Source: UBA11606 sp039815945
GTDB lineage: Bacteria > Actinomycetota > Acidimicrobiia > Acidimicrobiales > Aldehydirespiratoraceae
Length of the DNA: 12,315 bases
Assembly (NCBI GenBank): GCA_039815945.1
Contig: JBCBYI010000126.1
Coordinates: 1-12,315, forward strand
Direction of reading: 5' to 3'
Part shown: piece after piece, positions 6,567 to 12,099 of the stretch
Layout of the letters: each line of letters begins with the position of its first letter
Position numbering within the stretch: position 1 is the first letter of the stretch
Notes under the pieces: generated by a model
The model's database searches: none
What the model saw: the letters and a program-made list of their open reading frames with translations, nothing else
Told to the model about the DNA's origin: nothing
Program-made: the position numbers and the translations under genes

Positions 6567-7414
6567 CGGACGACGACCTCCGCCTTCTGGAAGGCCTTCA
6601 CGTCGGTGTAGCCGCAGACCGCCATCGTCTCGCGCAGGGCGTCGCCGGCCGGGTCCTCGCCGGTGACGAGCGACTGGTCGACGACGACAGCGTCGGCGCC
6701 GATCGCGATCGCCTTGGCGACATCGGTGCCGTCGCCGATCGGGCCGGTGGCGATGATGTGGCAGTAGACGCTCGTCTCGTCGAGATGCCGGACCCGAGCA
6801 GCCCGCACGTCGGCGATAGCGGTGGCGAGCGGCACCGCGATGCCCAGGTCGTCGCCGTGATGGCCGACGAGCACACCGGCCGCGCCGGTGCGCATCAGAT
6901 GCAGCGCCGCCTCGTAGCTCTGGCAGGCGCCGACGATGACCGGCGTGTCGAGACCGCGAATGAAGGACTTCAGCTCGAGGGTCTCGCCGCCGGACGACAC
7001 GTGATCGGCCGACACGACATCGCCTCGGATGATGATCATCTCGGCTTCGGCCCTCACGGCGTGGGGCACGAGCTCGGCGGCGTTCTTGGGCGAGACGCTC
7101 ACCGCGATGCGGTTGTCGCCCCGAGCGGCGGTGAGGGCGTCGGTCAGACCGTCGGGGCCGTGTTCGGCGACCAGCAGCTCGAGGTTGACCACAGCCAAGG
7201 CGCCGGCACCACCGGCGGCGAGGGCATCGTCGGCCGACATCGGCGCGTTGACGCCGGCGGCGATCAACGGCAGGCGGAAGCGATAGGCGTCGATCTTCCA
7301 GCCGAGATCGACGTCGTCCGCGTTGCGGGTACGGCGACTCGGCACGATCGTGACGTCGTCGAGCTCATAGGCCCGGCGAGCGCTCTTGCCTCGCCCGATC
7401 TGTACTTCGGCCAT
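6563..7414 (-). CDS. GuaB3-like IMP dehydrogenase family protein lacking the catalytic loop and flap
   Basis: The 283-aa protein matches the actinobacterial GuaB3 group of the IMPDH/GMP reductase barrel family end to end. It has an N-terminal GRGKSARRAYELDDVTIVPS, then RGDVVSADHVSSGG (130-143), ALHLMRTGAAGVLVG (170-184), GIAVPLATAIAD (191-202), KAIAIGADAVVV (234-245) and the closing GYTDVKAFQKAEVVV. GuaB3 proteins are usually about 370-380 aa; this one is roughly 90 shorter. Losses fall at functional sites. After VLVG the Cys loop (family GxGxxCTTR) is replaced by HHGDD. DGGI of the IMP-phosphate site reads TGPIG. The flap region before the C-terminal motif is missing. It is therefore unlikely to oxidise IMP. 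ATG 7414 has GGGAG 6 nt upstream; a GTG at 7432 is less likely. It is coupled to guaA by an ATGA overlap. Confidence 0.88.
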   Translation of the reverse strand: MAEVQIGRGKSARRAYELDDVTIVPSRRTRNADDVDLGWKIDAYRFRLPLIAAGVNAPMSADDALAAGGAGALAVVNLELLVAEHGPDGLTDALTAARGDNRIAVSVSPKNAAELVPHAVRAEAEMIIIRGDVVSADHVSSGGETLELKSFIRGLDTPVIVGACQSYEAALHLMRTGAAGVLVGHHGDDLGIAVPLATAIADVRAARVRHLDETSVYCHIIATGPIGDGTDVAKAIAIGADAVVVDQSLVTGEDPAGDALRETMAVCGYTDVKAFQKAEVVVR

Positions 7415-7432
7415 CGGCGGCTCCCTGTTCAC

Positions 7433-7449
7433 CCCCGCCGGGTGCGGGG
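7433..7449 (-). repeat. Small hairpin between the 126-aa gene and the GuaB3-like gene
   Basis: CCCCGC and GCGGGG form a 6-bp stem with a 5-nt loop, 18 nt upstream of the GuaB3-like start. No T-tract follows in either direction, so it is more likely an mRNA leader structure or partial terminator than a full terminator. Confidence 0.3.
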
Positions 7450-7464
7450 AGGAAAGGAGCGATG

Positions 7465-7845
7465 CTAGCCGCCGAGAATGGACTTCAGGAGCTGCTTCGC
7501 GGTCGCCGTGTTCATCTCGTAGGCGGCCTTCGCGCCTTCCTCGCCGACCTTCTTCACGAGGCGACCGTCGGTGACCGACGCGAGACCGTCGAGACCGGCG
7601 AGCACGGCGTCACGCTGGGCGTCGGCGGCTCGGTAGCCGAGGTTGGTCAGGCCCTTCACGATGTCGGACTGAGCGATCGAACCCGGCGCCGCGGCAGCGA
7701 CGATCCGAAGCGCGTCCTTGGTGAGGTCGGCGCTGGCCTCCACGACGTCGGACGCGCTGCGCTCGGACTCAGTGGACTCGAGCCACACACGGACCTGGCG
7801 GAGCAGTTCGGGATGGGTGTCGGCGGAGAACCGGATCTCGGGCAT
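7465..7845 (-). CDS. Conserved-looking hypothetical protein, 126 aa
   Basis: I do not recognise a family. The sequence is soluble and mostly helical in character. It opens with MPEIRFSADTHPELLRQVR, a possible strand and amphipathic helix. A middle part (about residues 55-105, SIAQSDIVKGLTNLGYRAAD, then GLASVTDGRLVKKVG) could be a small winged-helix-like fold, but no DNA-binding motif is certain. The C-terminus (AYEMNTATAKQLLKSILGG) is helical. There is no Cys, signal peptide or membrane span. Codon use matches its neighbours and the frame is clean, so it is probably real. No Shine-Dalgarno precedes the ATG; TAGACT lies 6 nt upstream, which suggests a leaderless transcript from its own promoter, 22 nt after the Nudix gene. 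Confidence 0.7.
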   Translation of the reverse strand: MPEIRFSADTHPELLRQVRVWLESTESERSASDVVEASADLTKDALRIVAAAAPGSIAQSDIVKGLTNLGYRAADAQRDAVLAGLDGLASVTDGRLVKKVGEEGAKAAYEMNTATAKQLLKSILGG

Positions 7846-7851
7846 GACAAC

Positions 7852-7857
7852 AGTCTA
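7852..7857 (-). promoter_or_regulatory. Probable -10 for a leaderless transcript of the 126-aa gene
   Basis: TAGACT on the minus strand is followed by 6 nt and then the ATG at 7845. It lies in the short gap after the Nudix gene. No -35 was identified. Confidence 0.45.
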
Positions 7858-7867
7858 CGACCTGGCG

Positions 7868-8605
7868 TCAGCCCGGACCGCCGAGGATGGTGTCGTCGGT
7901 GCCGGTGGCGATCGCGAGGAGCTGACGCAGCATCGACCCAGTGGCACCCCAGATGGTGTCGCCGGGCACCTCGAAGAAGCTCAAGGCACGAGGACCGCCA
8001 CCGCGCCAGGTCCAGATCTCCTCGCGCCAGACGACATCGCTCAACAGCTCGGCGAGCGAGACGTGGACGATGGCCTCGACCTCGCCGGGCGACGCGACGT
8101 GGACCTTCGGCTTGGTCTCGCTCACGGCGACGTAAGGATGGATCAGGGTGCGCGAGCCGACGGTGATGAACCGATCGAGCGAACCGACCGGCACGATCGA
8201 CGCCGGATCGAGGGCGACCTCTTCCTCGGCCTCGCGCAACGCGGTCGACCACAGGTCGGGATCGGTGTCGTCGCGGCGGCCGCCCGGGAACGAGATCTCG
8301 TGGGCGTGGTGGCGCATCCGAGGGGAACGACGAGTCAGCACGACGTGCGGCCCGTCGACGTCGTCGTAGAGCACACACAGCACCGCCGAGTCGCGGACCT
8401 CATCGGGCACCGCGCCGAGTGTCACCGGCTCGCGACGCCCGGCGAGACGATCGACGACGACGTCGAGCGACGGGCGCCGGCGCGACGGATCGATCCGCGC
8501 CCAGGGCGCCGGACCGCCGAGGCGGGCGTGCGGGGGACGGGGGATGACCTGCGGCCCACCTCGTCCCGGCGGCGGGGCGAAGGGGTCGTGACCCGAATCG
8601 CTCAG
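7868..8605 (-). CDS. Nudix hydrolase, CoA pyrophosphatase (NudL)-like, probable CTG start
   Basis: This family cleaves nucleoside diphosphate derivatives; the closest group by motif is the CoA-pyrophosphatase subfamily. Visible signature: VVLTRRSPRMRHHAHEISFP leading into a GGRRDD...LREAEEEVA Nudix box (about residues 108-131 of 245). The Glu residues that bind metal are present in REAEEE, although the box ends in VA where VG is usual. The frame is open up to 8701 but has no ATG. A start at GTG 8701 would overlap most of the 49-aa gene. The CTG at 8605 overlaps that gene's TGA (CTGA), has GAGGA 6 nt upstream, and gives a plausible N-terminus (M)SDSGHDPFAPPPGRGG. I therefore prefer CTG 8605 with moderate confidence. 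The Pro-rich N-terminal 60 residues precede the Nudix domain. Confidence 0.8.
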   Translation of the reverse strand: MSDSGHDPFAPPPGRGGPQVIPRPPHARLGGPAPWARIDPSRRRPSLDVVVDRLAGRREPVTLGAVPDEVRDSAVLCVLYDDVDGPHVVLTRRSPRMRHHAHEISFPGGRRDDTDPDLWSTALREAEEEVALDPASIVPVGSLDRFITVGSRTLIHPYVAVSETKPKVHVASPGEVEAIVHVSLAELLSDVVWREEIWTWRGGGPRALSFFEVPGDTIWGATGSMLRQLLAIATGTDDTILGGPG

Positions 8606-8751
8606 GAGGCGTCCTCGATCAACGACTGCAACAGCTCCGGCATGCCACCCGTCTTGAGGTTCGCGAGGACCTTGCCGGGAGGCGTCTCGCCCTTCTCCCA
8701 CTCCTCCCAGTACGCGAGGAGCTTGGCGGCGTCAGGTGCGGGCTTGTCCAT
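8602..8751 (-). CDS. Small conserved-looking protein, 49 aa, overlapping the end of tilS
   Basis: ATG at 8751, stop at 8602. The peptide is acidic and compact: MDKPAPDAAKLLAYWEEWEK, then GETPPGKVLANLKTGGMPEL, ending LLQSLIEDAS. It has the look of a two-helix soluble protein with a central GETPPGKVL turn, and I do not know its function. Support for its being real: the start overlaps tilS by 20 nt and the stop overlaps the best start of the Nudix gene by CTGA, typical of compact operons; the composition is protein-like with no rare residues; and TAGCCT lies 6 nt before the ATG, consistent with a leaderless transcript from inside tilS. No Shine-Dalgarno is visible. A comparison with other actinobacteria downstream of tilS would settle it. 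Confidence 0.7.
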   Translation of the reverse strand: MDKPAPDAAKLLAYWEEWEKGETPPGKVLANLKTGGMPELLQSLIEDAS

Positions 8752-9619
8752 GGGTCGAGGCTACCGAGAACGACAGCCGTCCCTTCGATCGAGCCACCCG
8801 GTGGCCCCCGACGGTTTCGGCGGCTCGGCGCTCGCCCTCGACCACCTGCCAGACCCGCTCGATCGTGGCCGAGTCGACCGGATACGGGTCGCCCGACCGG
8901 CGTTTGATCCACGCCCGCAGCGCCTCGCTCGCGACCGCCCTCGGCGCCTGGCGCAACTCGTGCACATCGGTCGGATCGAGCTCGGCGGCCGCCGCCTCGA
9001 CGAGCGCGAGGGCATCGGCGATCAGCTCCGCGTGGCGGTTGAGCAGGGGAACCGGGTCGGCCGAGAACACCGCCGCGATCTCCGGCAGGAGTCGGTGCCG
9101 AACGGCGTTGCGCGTCAGCGCGGTGTCGGCGTTGGTCGGGTCGTCACACGGCACGATGCCGGCTTCGGCACACACGGCGACGGTGTCGGCCCGGCGCAGG
9201 GCGAGGAGCGGACGATGGAACCGTCGCATCCGAGCGGCCGTGCCGGCGAGACCGGCACCGCGGAAGAGGTTGAGCACGACCGTCTCGGCCCGATCATCGG
9301 CCGTGTGAGCGACGCAGACGTCGGCGGGGAGCGCGGCATAGCGCTCGGACCGTGCGACGGCTTCGACGTTCGCCTCCGACTCGAGCTGGAGCGTTCGCAG
9401 TTCGAACGGCACCTGCCAGCGAACGGCCAGGTCGCGGACGCGGGCGGCATCGTCAGCCGACGACGGCCGGATGCCGTGATCGACGTGCCAGATCGTGAAC
9501 GACCGGCCGCCGGCGCGAGCCAACACGGCCATGGCGACACTGTCCGCGCCGCCGCTCACTCCGAGATGAAGATGCCCATCCGGGAAGCTGCACCGATCGA
9601 GCAGCTCCGCGATCGCCAT
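8732..9619 (-). CDS. tilS: tRNA(Ile)-lysidine synthase
   Basis: TilS uses ATP to attach lysine to C34 of tRNA-Ile(CAU), changing it to read AUA codons; the enzyme is essential in bacteria. The 295-aa protein shows the N-type PP-loop GVSGGADSVAM (residues 20-30), the HVDHGIRP and VAHTADDRAETVVLNLFRGA motifs, and RNAVRHRLLPEI in the later part of the catalytic domain, followed by a helical region. It is of the short actinobacterial type, without the full E. coli C-terminal domain. The gene starts 4 nt after the zinc protease gene, and its end overlaps the 49-aa gene by 20 nt. The order zinc protease then tilS matches Mycobacterium (Rv3626c-Rv3625c). hpt and ftsH, which follow there, are not found here. 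Confidence 0.95.
   Translation of the reverse strand: MAIAELLDRCSFPDGHLHLGVSGGADSVAMAVLARAGGRSFTIWHVDHGIRPSSADDAARVRDLAVRWQVPFELRTLQLESEANVEAVARSERYAALPADVCVAHTADDRAETVVLNLFRGAGLAGTAARMRRFHRPLLALRRADTVAVCAEAGIVPCDDPTNADTALTRNAVRHRLLPEIAAVFSADPVPLLNRHAELIADALALVEAAAAELDPTDVHELRQAPRAVASEALRAWIKRRSGDPYPVDSATIERVWQVVEGERRAAETVGGHRVARSKGRLSFSVASTHGQART
8758..8763 (-). promoter_or_regulatory. Possible -10 inside the tilS 3' end for the 49-aa gene
   Basis: TAGCCT on the minus strand is followed by 6 nt and then the ATG at 8751, the same spacing as at other Shine-Dalgarno-less genes of this window. It lies within tilS coding sequence, so coincidence is possible. Confidence 0.4.
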
Positions 9620-9623
9620 CGGA

Positions 9624-10694
9624 TCAGGCGGCGGCGGAGGCCGACGCGTTCACCCGCTCGATCCACTGCGACGGATCGCGGATCTCTCCGATCGAGGGCA
9701 CGTTGGCCGGCTCGGCCCAGGCCTTGTCGAGCAGGTCGACGCCGCCGTGGCCCTCGACGGACTCGATGAAGTGCTCGCCTTCGGCGTACTGCTTCATCTT
9801 CGCCTCGAGACCGGCGAGCTTCTGGAAGACCTTGGTGAAACCGCTCGCGCCCTGCCGGCGATTGCGCAACACCCGAGCGAATCGCTCCTGCGACGGGATG
9901 AGATCCTTGCCGGCCCGATCCATCGTGATGTCGCCGTGACCCTCGAGCAGGCTCATCAGCCCGGCGACCTCGTTGATCACCGCGAGCTGTTCCTCGGAGG
10001 CGAACAGCGCCATCATGCCGCCCTGATCCATCGGATCTTCGCCCCGCTTGCGAGCCTCGAGCAGGCGCTGCGCGGCGGCGAGGAACCGCTTCGGGTCGGG
10101 GTCGACGGAATCCATCGTGGAATTCACGAGACCGAGGAAGTGCTCACGCATCCACGGCACGCCGGTGAACTGCGCCCGGTGGGTCACCTCGTGGAGTGCC
10201 AGCCACAGGCGGAACTCCTGGGGCGGGAACGCGTAGCGCTGCTCGAGCATCAACACGTTGGGGGCGACGTAGTAGACGATGTCTTGGTCGTCGGGGTTCT
10301 CGTCCTCGATGACCAACAGGTCGTACTGGCCGAGCACCCGAGTGGACATCCAGCCGAGCATGGCGCCGAGTTCGGCGCCGGCGATCTTGGGACCGAGGAC
10401 GGACTCCTTGCCGTCCATCTTGTCCTCGAGCTTGGTGGTGATCGGCTTCAGCAACCGCTGAAAGCTCGCGAGGTTCGCGTCGACCCAGCCCTGACGGTTG
10501 GTGACGCGTCCGCGCGCGTTGCCGTCGAACGAGCGCAACCCGGTGCACTCGGCCACGAGATCCTCCGCCATCGCGGTGTAGCGATCGAAGTCCTCTTCGA
10601 GCCCGTCGCGAAAGCGCGCGGCCTGGTAGGGCTCCCGCCCGGCGACCTTCGCAGCGATCGTGCGGGCGACGTCCCAGTCGACGGCGCCGCTCAC
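9624..10694 (-). CDS. DUF2342-family zinc-dependent metalloprotease-like protein
   Basis: The 356-aa protein belongs to an actinobacterial family annotated as zinc-dependent metalloprotease or F420-biosynthesis-associated (DUF2342). The zinc motif is HEVTHRAQF (HExxH at residues 168-172) in WLALHEVTHRAQFTGVPWM, and a later LLEGHGDITMD probably gives the third ligand. Other family landmarks are YYVAPNVLMLE before the motif and ARVLRNRRQGASGFTKVFQK after it. No signal peptide or membrane span is evident, so it is probably cytoplasmic; the substrate is unknown. The start is GTG at 10694, 1 nt after the stop of the 41-aa gene, with a weak GGGA upstream. tilS follows after 4 nt, so the three genes probably form one operon. 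Confidence 0.9.
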   Translation of the reverse strand: MSGAVDWDVARTIAAKVAGREPYQAARFRDGLEEDFDRYTAMAEDLVAECTGLRSFDGNARGRVTNRQGWVDANLASFQRLLKPITTKLEDKMDGKESVLGPKIAGAELGAMLGWMSTRVLGQYDLLVIEDENPDDQDIVYYVAPNVLMLEQRYAFPPQEFRLWLALHEVTHRAQFTGVPWMREHFLGLVNSTMDSVDPDPKRFLAAAQRLLEARKRGEDPMDQGGMMALFASEEQLAVINEVAGLMSLLEGHGDITMDRAGKDLIPSQERFARVLRNRRQGASGFTKVFQKLAGLEAKMKQYAEGEHFIESVEGHGGVDLLDKAWAEPANVPSIGEIRDPSQWIERVNASASAAA

Positions 10695-10695
10695 G

Positions 10696-10821
10696 TCAGT
10701 CCCGCGGGTAGCGCTTGTAGGTCACCTGCTGGAGGTAGCCGGCGACCGAGGCGACGATCGCGAGGATGGTGGCGCCCACGAGGACTGGGGCGATCCAGAA
10801 ATGCCAAACGACAGCGAACAT
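10696..10821 (-). CDS. Small single-pass membrane protein, 41 aa
   Basis: ATG at 10821, stop at 10696, in frame and 1 nt before the zinc protease start. The sequence is one hydrophobic span (roughly residues 8-30: FWIAPVLVGATILAIVAS and on) followed by a short basic tail, QQVTYKRYPRD, which by the positive-inside rule would face the cytoplasm. I do not recognise a named family. Evidence that it is real: clear membrane-protein composition, tight packing against the next gene, and TACACT 7 nt before the ATG, which would give a leaderless mRNA and serve as promoter for the protease-tilS operon. A role as a membrane tether or partner for the adjacent soluble protease is possible but only inferred from position. 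Confidence 0.72.
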   Translation of the reverse strand: MFAVVWHFWIAPVLVGATILAIVASVAGYLQQVTYKRYPRD

Positions 10822-10828
10822 GAGCGTG

Positions 10829-10834
10829 AGTGTA
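10829..10834 (-). promoter_or_regulatory. Probable -10 of the 41-aa/protease/tilS operon
   Basis: TACACT on the minus strand lies 7 nt before the ATG at 10821, giving a leaderless start. The gap upstream holds no competing ribosome site. Confidence 0.5.
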
Positions 10835-10867
10835 GGCGCCCCGGCCGGACAAGCCGCAGTCAGGCGC

Positions 10868-10935
10868 CACCCGGGCCCTCTCCTCAGTCGTCGAGGACGG
10901 TCACCCGGGCCCTCTCCTCAGTCGTCGAGGACTTT
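10868..10935 (-). repeat. Tandem 34-bp duplication covering a gene's 3' end and stop codon
   Basis: A 31-bp sequence at 10868-10898 recurs identically at 10902-10932 (period 34). On the minus strand the upstream copy contains the last codons and TGA of the zinc-finger gene (GTCCTCGACGACTGA); the downstream copy is non-coding. Each copy includes TCCTC-7 nt-GAGGA, a 5-bp stem, followed by GGGCCCGGG. The repeat may reinforce transcript ending. Confidence 0.9.
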
Positions 10936-11100
10936 GCCCCGCATCCGGGGCACCACCATGGGTGCGTGGAGTGCGCAGTACTCCTGATCGTTGTACCGGC
11001 TGAGGTGCGTGGCGCAGCCGTGCTCGAGACACACGCGCCCGGCCTCCATGACCGGAAGGTTGCGCTCGATGCTCGTGAACTTCTCTCCGATGACCCGCAT
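10918..11100 (-). CDS. Small Cys/His zinc-finger-like protein, 60 aa
   Basis: The protein reads MRVIGEKFTSIERN, then VMEAGRVCLEHGCATHLSRY (residues 17-36), NDQEYCALHAP and a basic tail VVPRMRGKVLDD. Cys24, His27, Cys29, Cys43 and His46 form a C-x4-C/H...C-x2-H pattern of a treble-clef or zinc-ribbon kind; the LSRYN-x3-YC-x2-H stretch resembles short zinc-binding motifs in other actinobacterial regulators. Function is unknown; protein or nucleic-acid binding and redox sensing are all possible. I chose ATG at 11100; an in-frame GTG at 11145 would run through a SigR-like promoter and add residues of no evident value. It lies downstream of the sigma/anti-sigma pair and its promoter suggests it belongs to the same stress regulon. 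Confidence 0.75.
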   Translation of the reverse strand: MRVIGEKFTSIERNLPVMEAGRVCLEHGCATHLSRYNDQEYCALHAPMVVPRMRGKVLDD

Positions 11101-11109
11101 GATCGGACT

Positions 11110-11136
11110 AACGGAGCGACCCCCACGTTTGGTTCC
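11110..11136 (-). promoter_or_regulatory. SigR/SigH-type ECF promoter upstream of the zinc-finger gene
   Basis: GGAAC (11136-11132) and GTT (11112-11110) on the minus strand are separated by 19 nt. This fits the thiol-stress sigma consensus known for SigR/SigH (GGAAT or GGAAC, about 18-20 nt, GTT). The -10 lies about 10 nt before the ATG at 11100. The matching sigma factor gene is about 0.4 kb upstream. Confidence 0.6.
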
Positions 11137-11168
11137 ACTCGTCACTCGAATGTCACATATCGATCAGA

Positions 11169-11194
11169 GATCGTCGCGTTCACAGCCGACGATC
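11169..11194 (-). terminator. Hairpin after the sigma/anti-sigma operon
   Basis: GATCGTCG and CGACGATC form an 8-bp stem with a 10-nt loop, 17 nt after the anti-sigma stop. No strong T-tract follows (TCTGAT), so termination may be partial or Rho-assisted. Confidence 0.5.
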
Positions 11195-11211
11195 GAACCG
11201 GGACCGACGGC

Positions 11212-11478
11212 TCAGGCCTCGTGTCGGGCCTGCTGGATCGCCTGGAAGATCTTCGCCTTCAGCGCATCCGGCACCTGATCGCTGCACCGCTTCGACACGA
11301 CCGTGCGCACCTGCATCTCGAAGGCGTAGGTGTCGCTGCAGATCGTGCACTTGGCGACGAGCGCCTGGATGATCGCCTGACACTCCATGTCCTGGGGGCA
11401 GTCGTCGAGGAACTGCGAGACGCACGGGTTGTCGCGCCCGCAGTCGGGCGGCGAGGCGTCGCCGGCTGGATTCGTCAT
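11212..11478 (-). CDS. Cys-rich anti-sigma factor, RsrA/RshA-like with an altered zinc motif
   Basis: Position, size (88 aa) and pattern fit a redox-sensing ZAS anti-sigma factor that binds and silences the SigR/SigH-type sigma encoded just before it and lets go on disulfide formation. The CxxC (Cys44, Cys47, in AKCTICSDTY) is followed by QVRTVVSKRC (Cys65), matching the VKKLVKRC part of RsrA, and a helical tail DALKAKIFQAI as in RsrA. Unlike the HxxxCxxC consensus, the His place is Leu40, and there are extra cysteines at 13, 19, 27 and 33, so the metal or redox ligands must differ. The ATG overlaps the sigma stop by ATGA, so production of the two is coupled. Confidence 0.82.
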   Translation of the reverse strand: MTNPAGDASPPDCGRDNPCVSQFLDDCPQDMECQAIIQALVAKCTICSDTYAFEMQVRTVVSKRCSDQVPDALKAKIFQAIQQARHEA

Positions 11479-12053
11479 GACACGGGCTCGGGATCAGGGA
11501 GGAGCCGGTGCTCCTCTGCGAACGAGTACAACCGCTTCTGCAGCTGCTTTCTTCCACGATGCAGCCGCGACATCACGGTGCCGATCGGCACATCGAGGAT
11601 CTCGGCGATCTCCTTGTACGCGAAGCCCTCGACGTCGGCGAGCAGGATCGGCATCCGGTAGTGCTCCGGCAGATCCTCAAGCGCGACCTTCACCTCGTCC
11701 TCGCCGAACATCTCCATCAACTCGTCCTCGGCGCTCCGGCTGAGGGCGGCCGACTCGGCGCCACCGAGCCGGCGGTAGAGGTAGAGATCCTCGACATCGT
11801 CGATGTCGGACTCGTCGGGACGACGCTGCTTCTTGCGGTAGGCGTTGATGTAGCTGTTGGTGAGGATGCGATACATCCACGCCTTCAGATTCGTGCCCGC
11901 CTCGAAACGCTCATAGGCGTTGAACGCCTTGAGATAGGTCTCCTGGACGAGATCCTCGGCGTCGGCGGCGTTGCGGGTCATGCGCATCGCCGCGCTGTAG
12001 AGGCCGTCCATCAACGGCATGGCATCTTCGGCGAAGGTGGCTTGGTCCGCCAC
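11475..12053 (-). CDS. ECF RNA polymerase sigma factor, SigR/SigH (thiol oxidative stress) type
   Basis: This sigma subunit directs RNA polymerase to stress promoters. The 192-aa protein has region 2 at about 10-78, with AEDLVQETYLKAF and GTNLKAWMYRILTNSYINAYRKKQRRP, very close to the same segment of SigR/SigH/RpoE from Streptomyces and Mycobacterium. Region 4 is at about 122-176, with LEDLPEHYRMPILLADVEGF and AYKEIAEILDVPIGTVMSRLHRGRKQL as the -35-binding helix-turn-helix. Start is GTG at 12053 with a strong AGGAGG 5 nt upstream. It is followed by an overlapping anti-sigma gene. In known systems such sigmas induce thioredoxin and mycothiol genes; none lie here, but a SigR-like promoter is seen at 11110-11136. 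No copy of that promoter was found before the sigma gene itself. Confidence 0.93.
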   Translation of the reverse strand: MADQATFAEDAMPLMDGLYSAAMRMTRNAADAEDLVQETYLKAFNAYERFEAGTNLKAWMYRILTNSYINAYRKKQRRPDESDIDDVEDLYLYRRLGGAESAALSRSAEDELMEMFGEDEVKVALEDLPEHYRMPILLADVEGFAYKEIAEILDVPIGTVMSRLHRGRKQLQKRLYSFAEEHRLLPDPEPVS

Positions 12054-12071
12054 ACGGACCTCCTGGGGAGC

Positions 12072-12089
12072 GCTCCGGCATGCCGGAGC
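12072..12089 (-). repeat. Perfect 18-bp palindrome between tRNA-Thr and the sigma gene
   Basis: GCTCCGGCATGCCGGAGC equals its own reverse complement. In RNA it folds as a 7-bp stem with a CATG loop, 10 nt after the tRNA end and 13 nt before the AGGAGG of the sigma gene. It may be a tRNA terminator or processing signal, an attenuator, or an operator. Confidence 0.7.
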
Positions 12090-12099
12090 AAGAGCAGAG

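Noticed and set aside
7718..9769. A 683-codon open frame on the plus strand
   Set aside because: It lies opposite tilS, the Nudix gene and the 49-aa gene, all with family motifs or tight overlaps. Its translation is Arg/Gly/Asp-rich with no recognisable motif, as expected of an antisense frame in GC-rich DNA.
10835..10868. GGCGCC...GGCGCC as a terminator of the zinc-finger gene
   Set aside because: The arms are short and each is a palindrome on its own; there is no T-tract. The duplicated hairpin upstream is a better candidate.
10868..10935. Start of a CRISPR array
   Set aside because: Only two copies with a 3-nt gap, and one copy is coding. There are no spacers and no cas genes.
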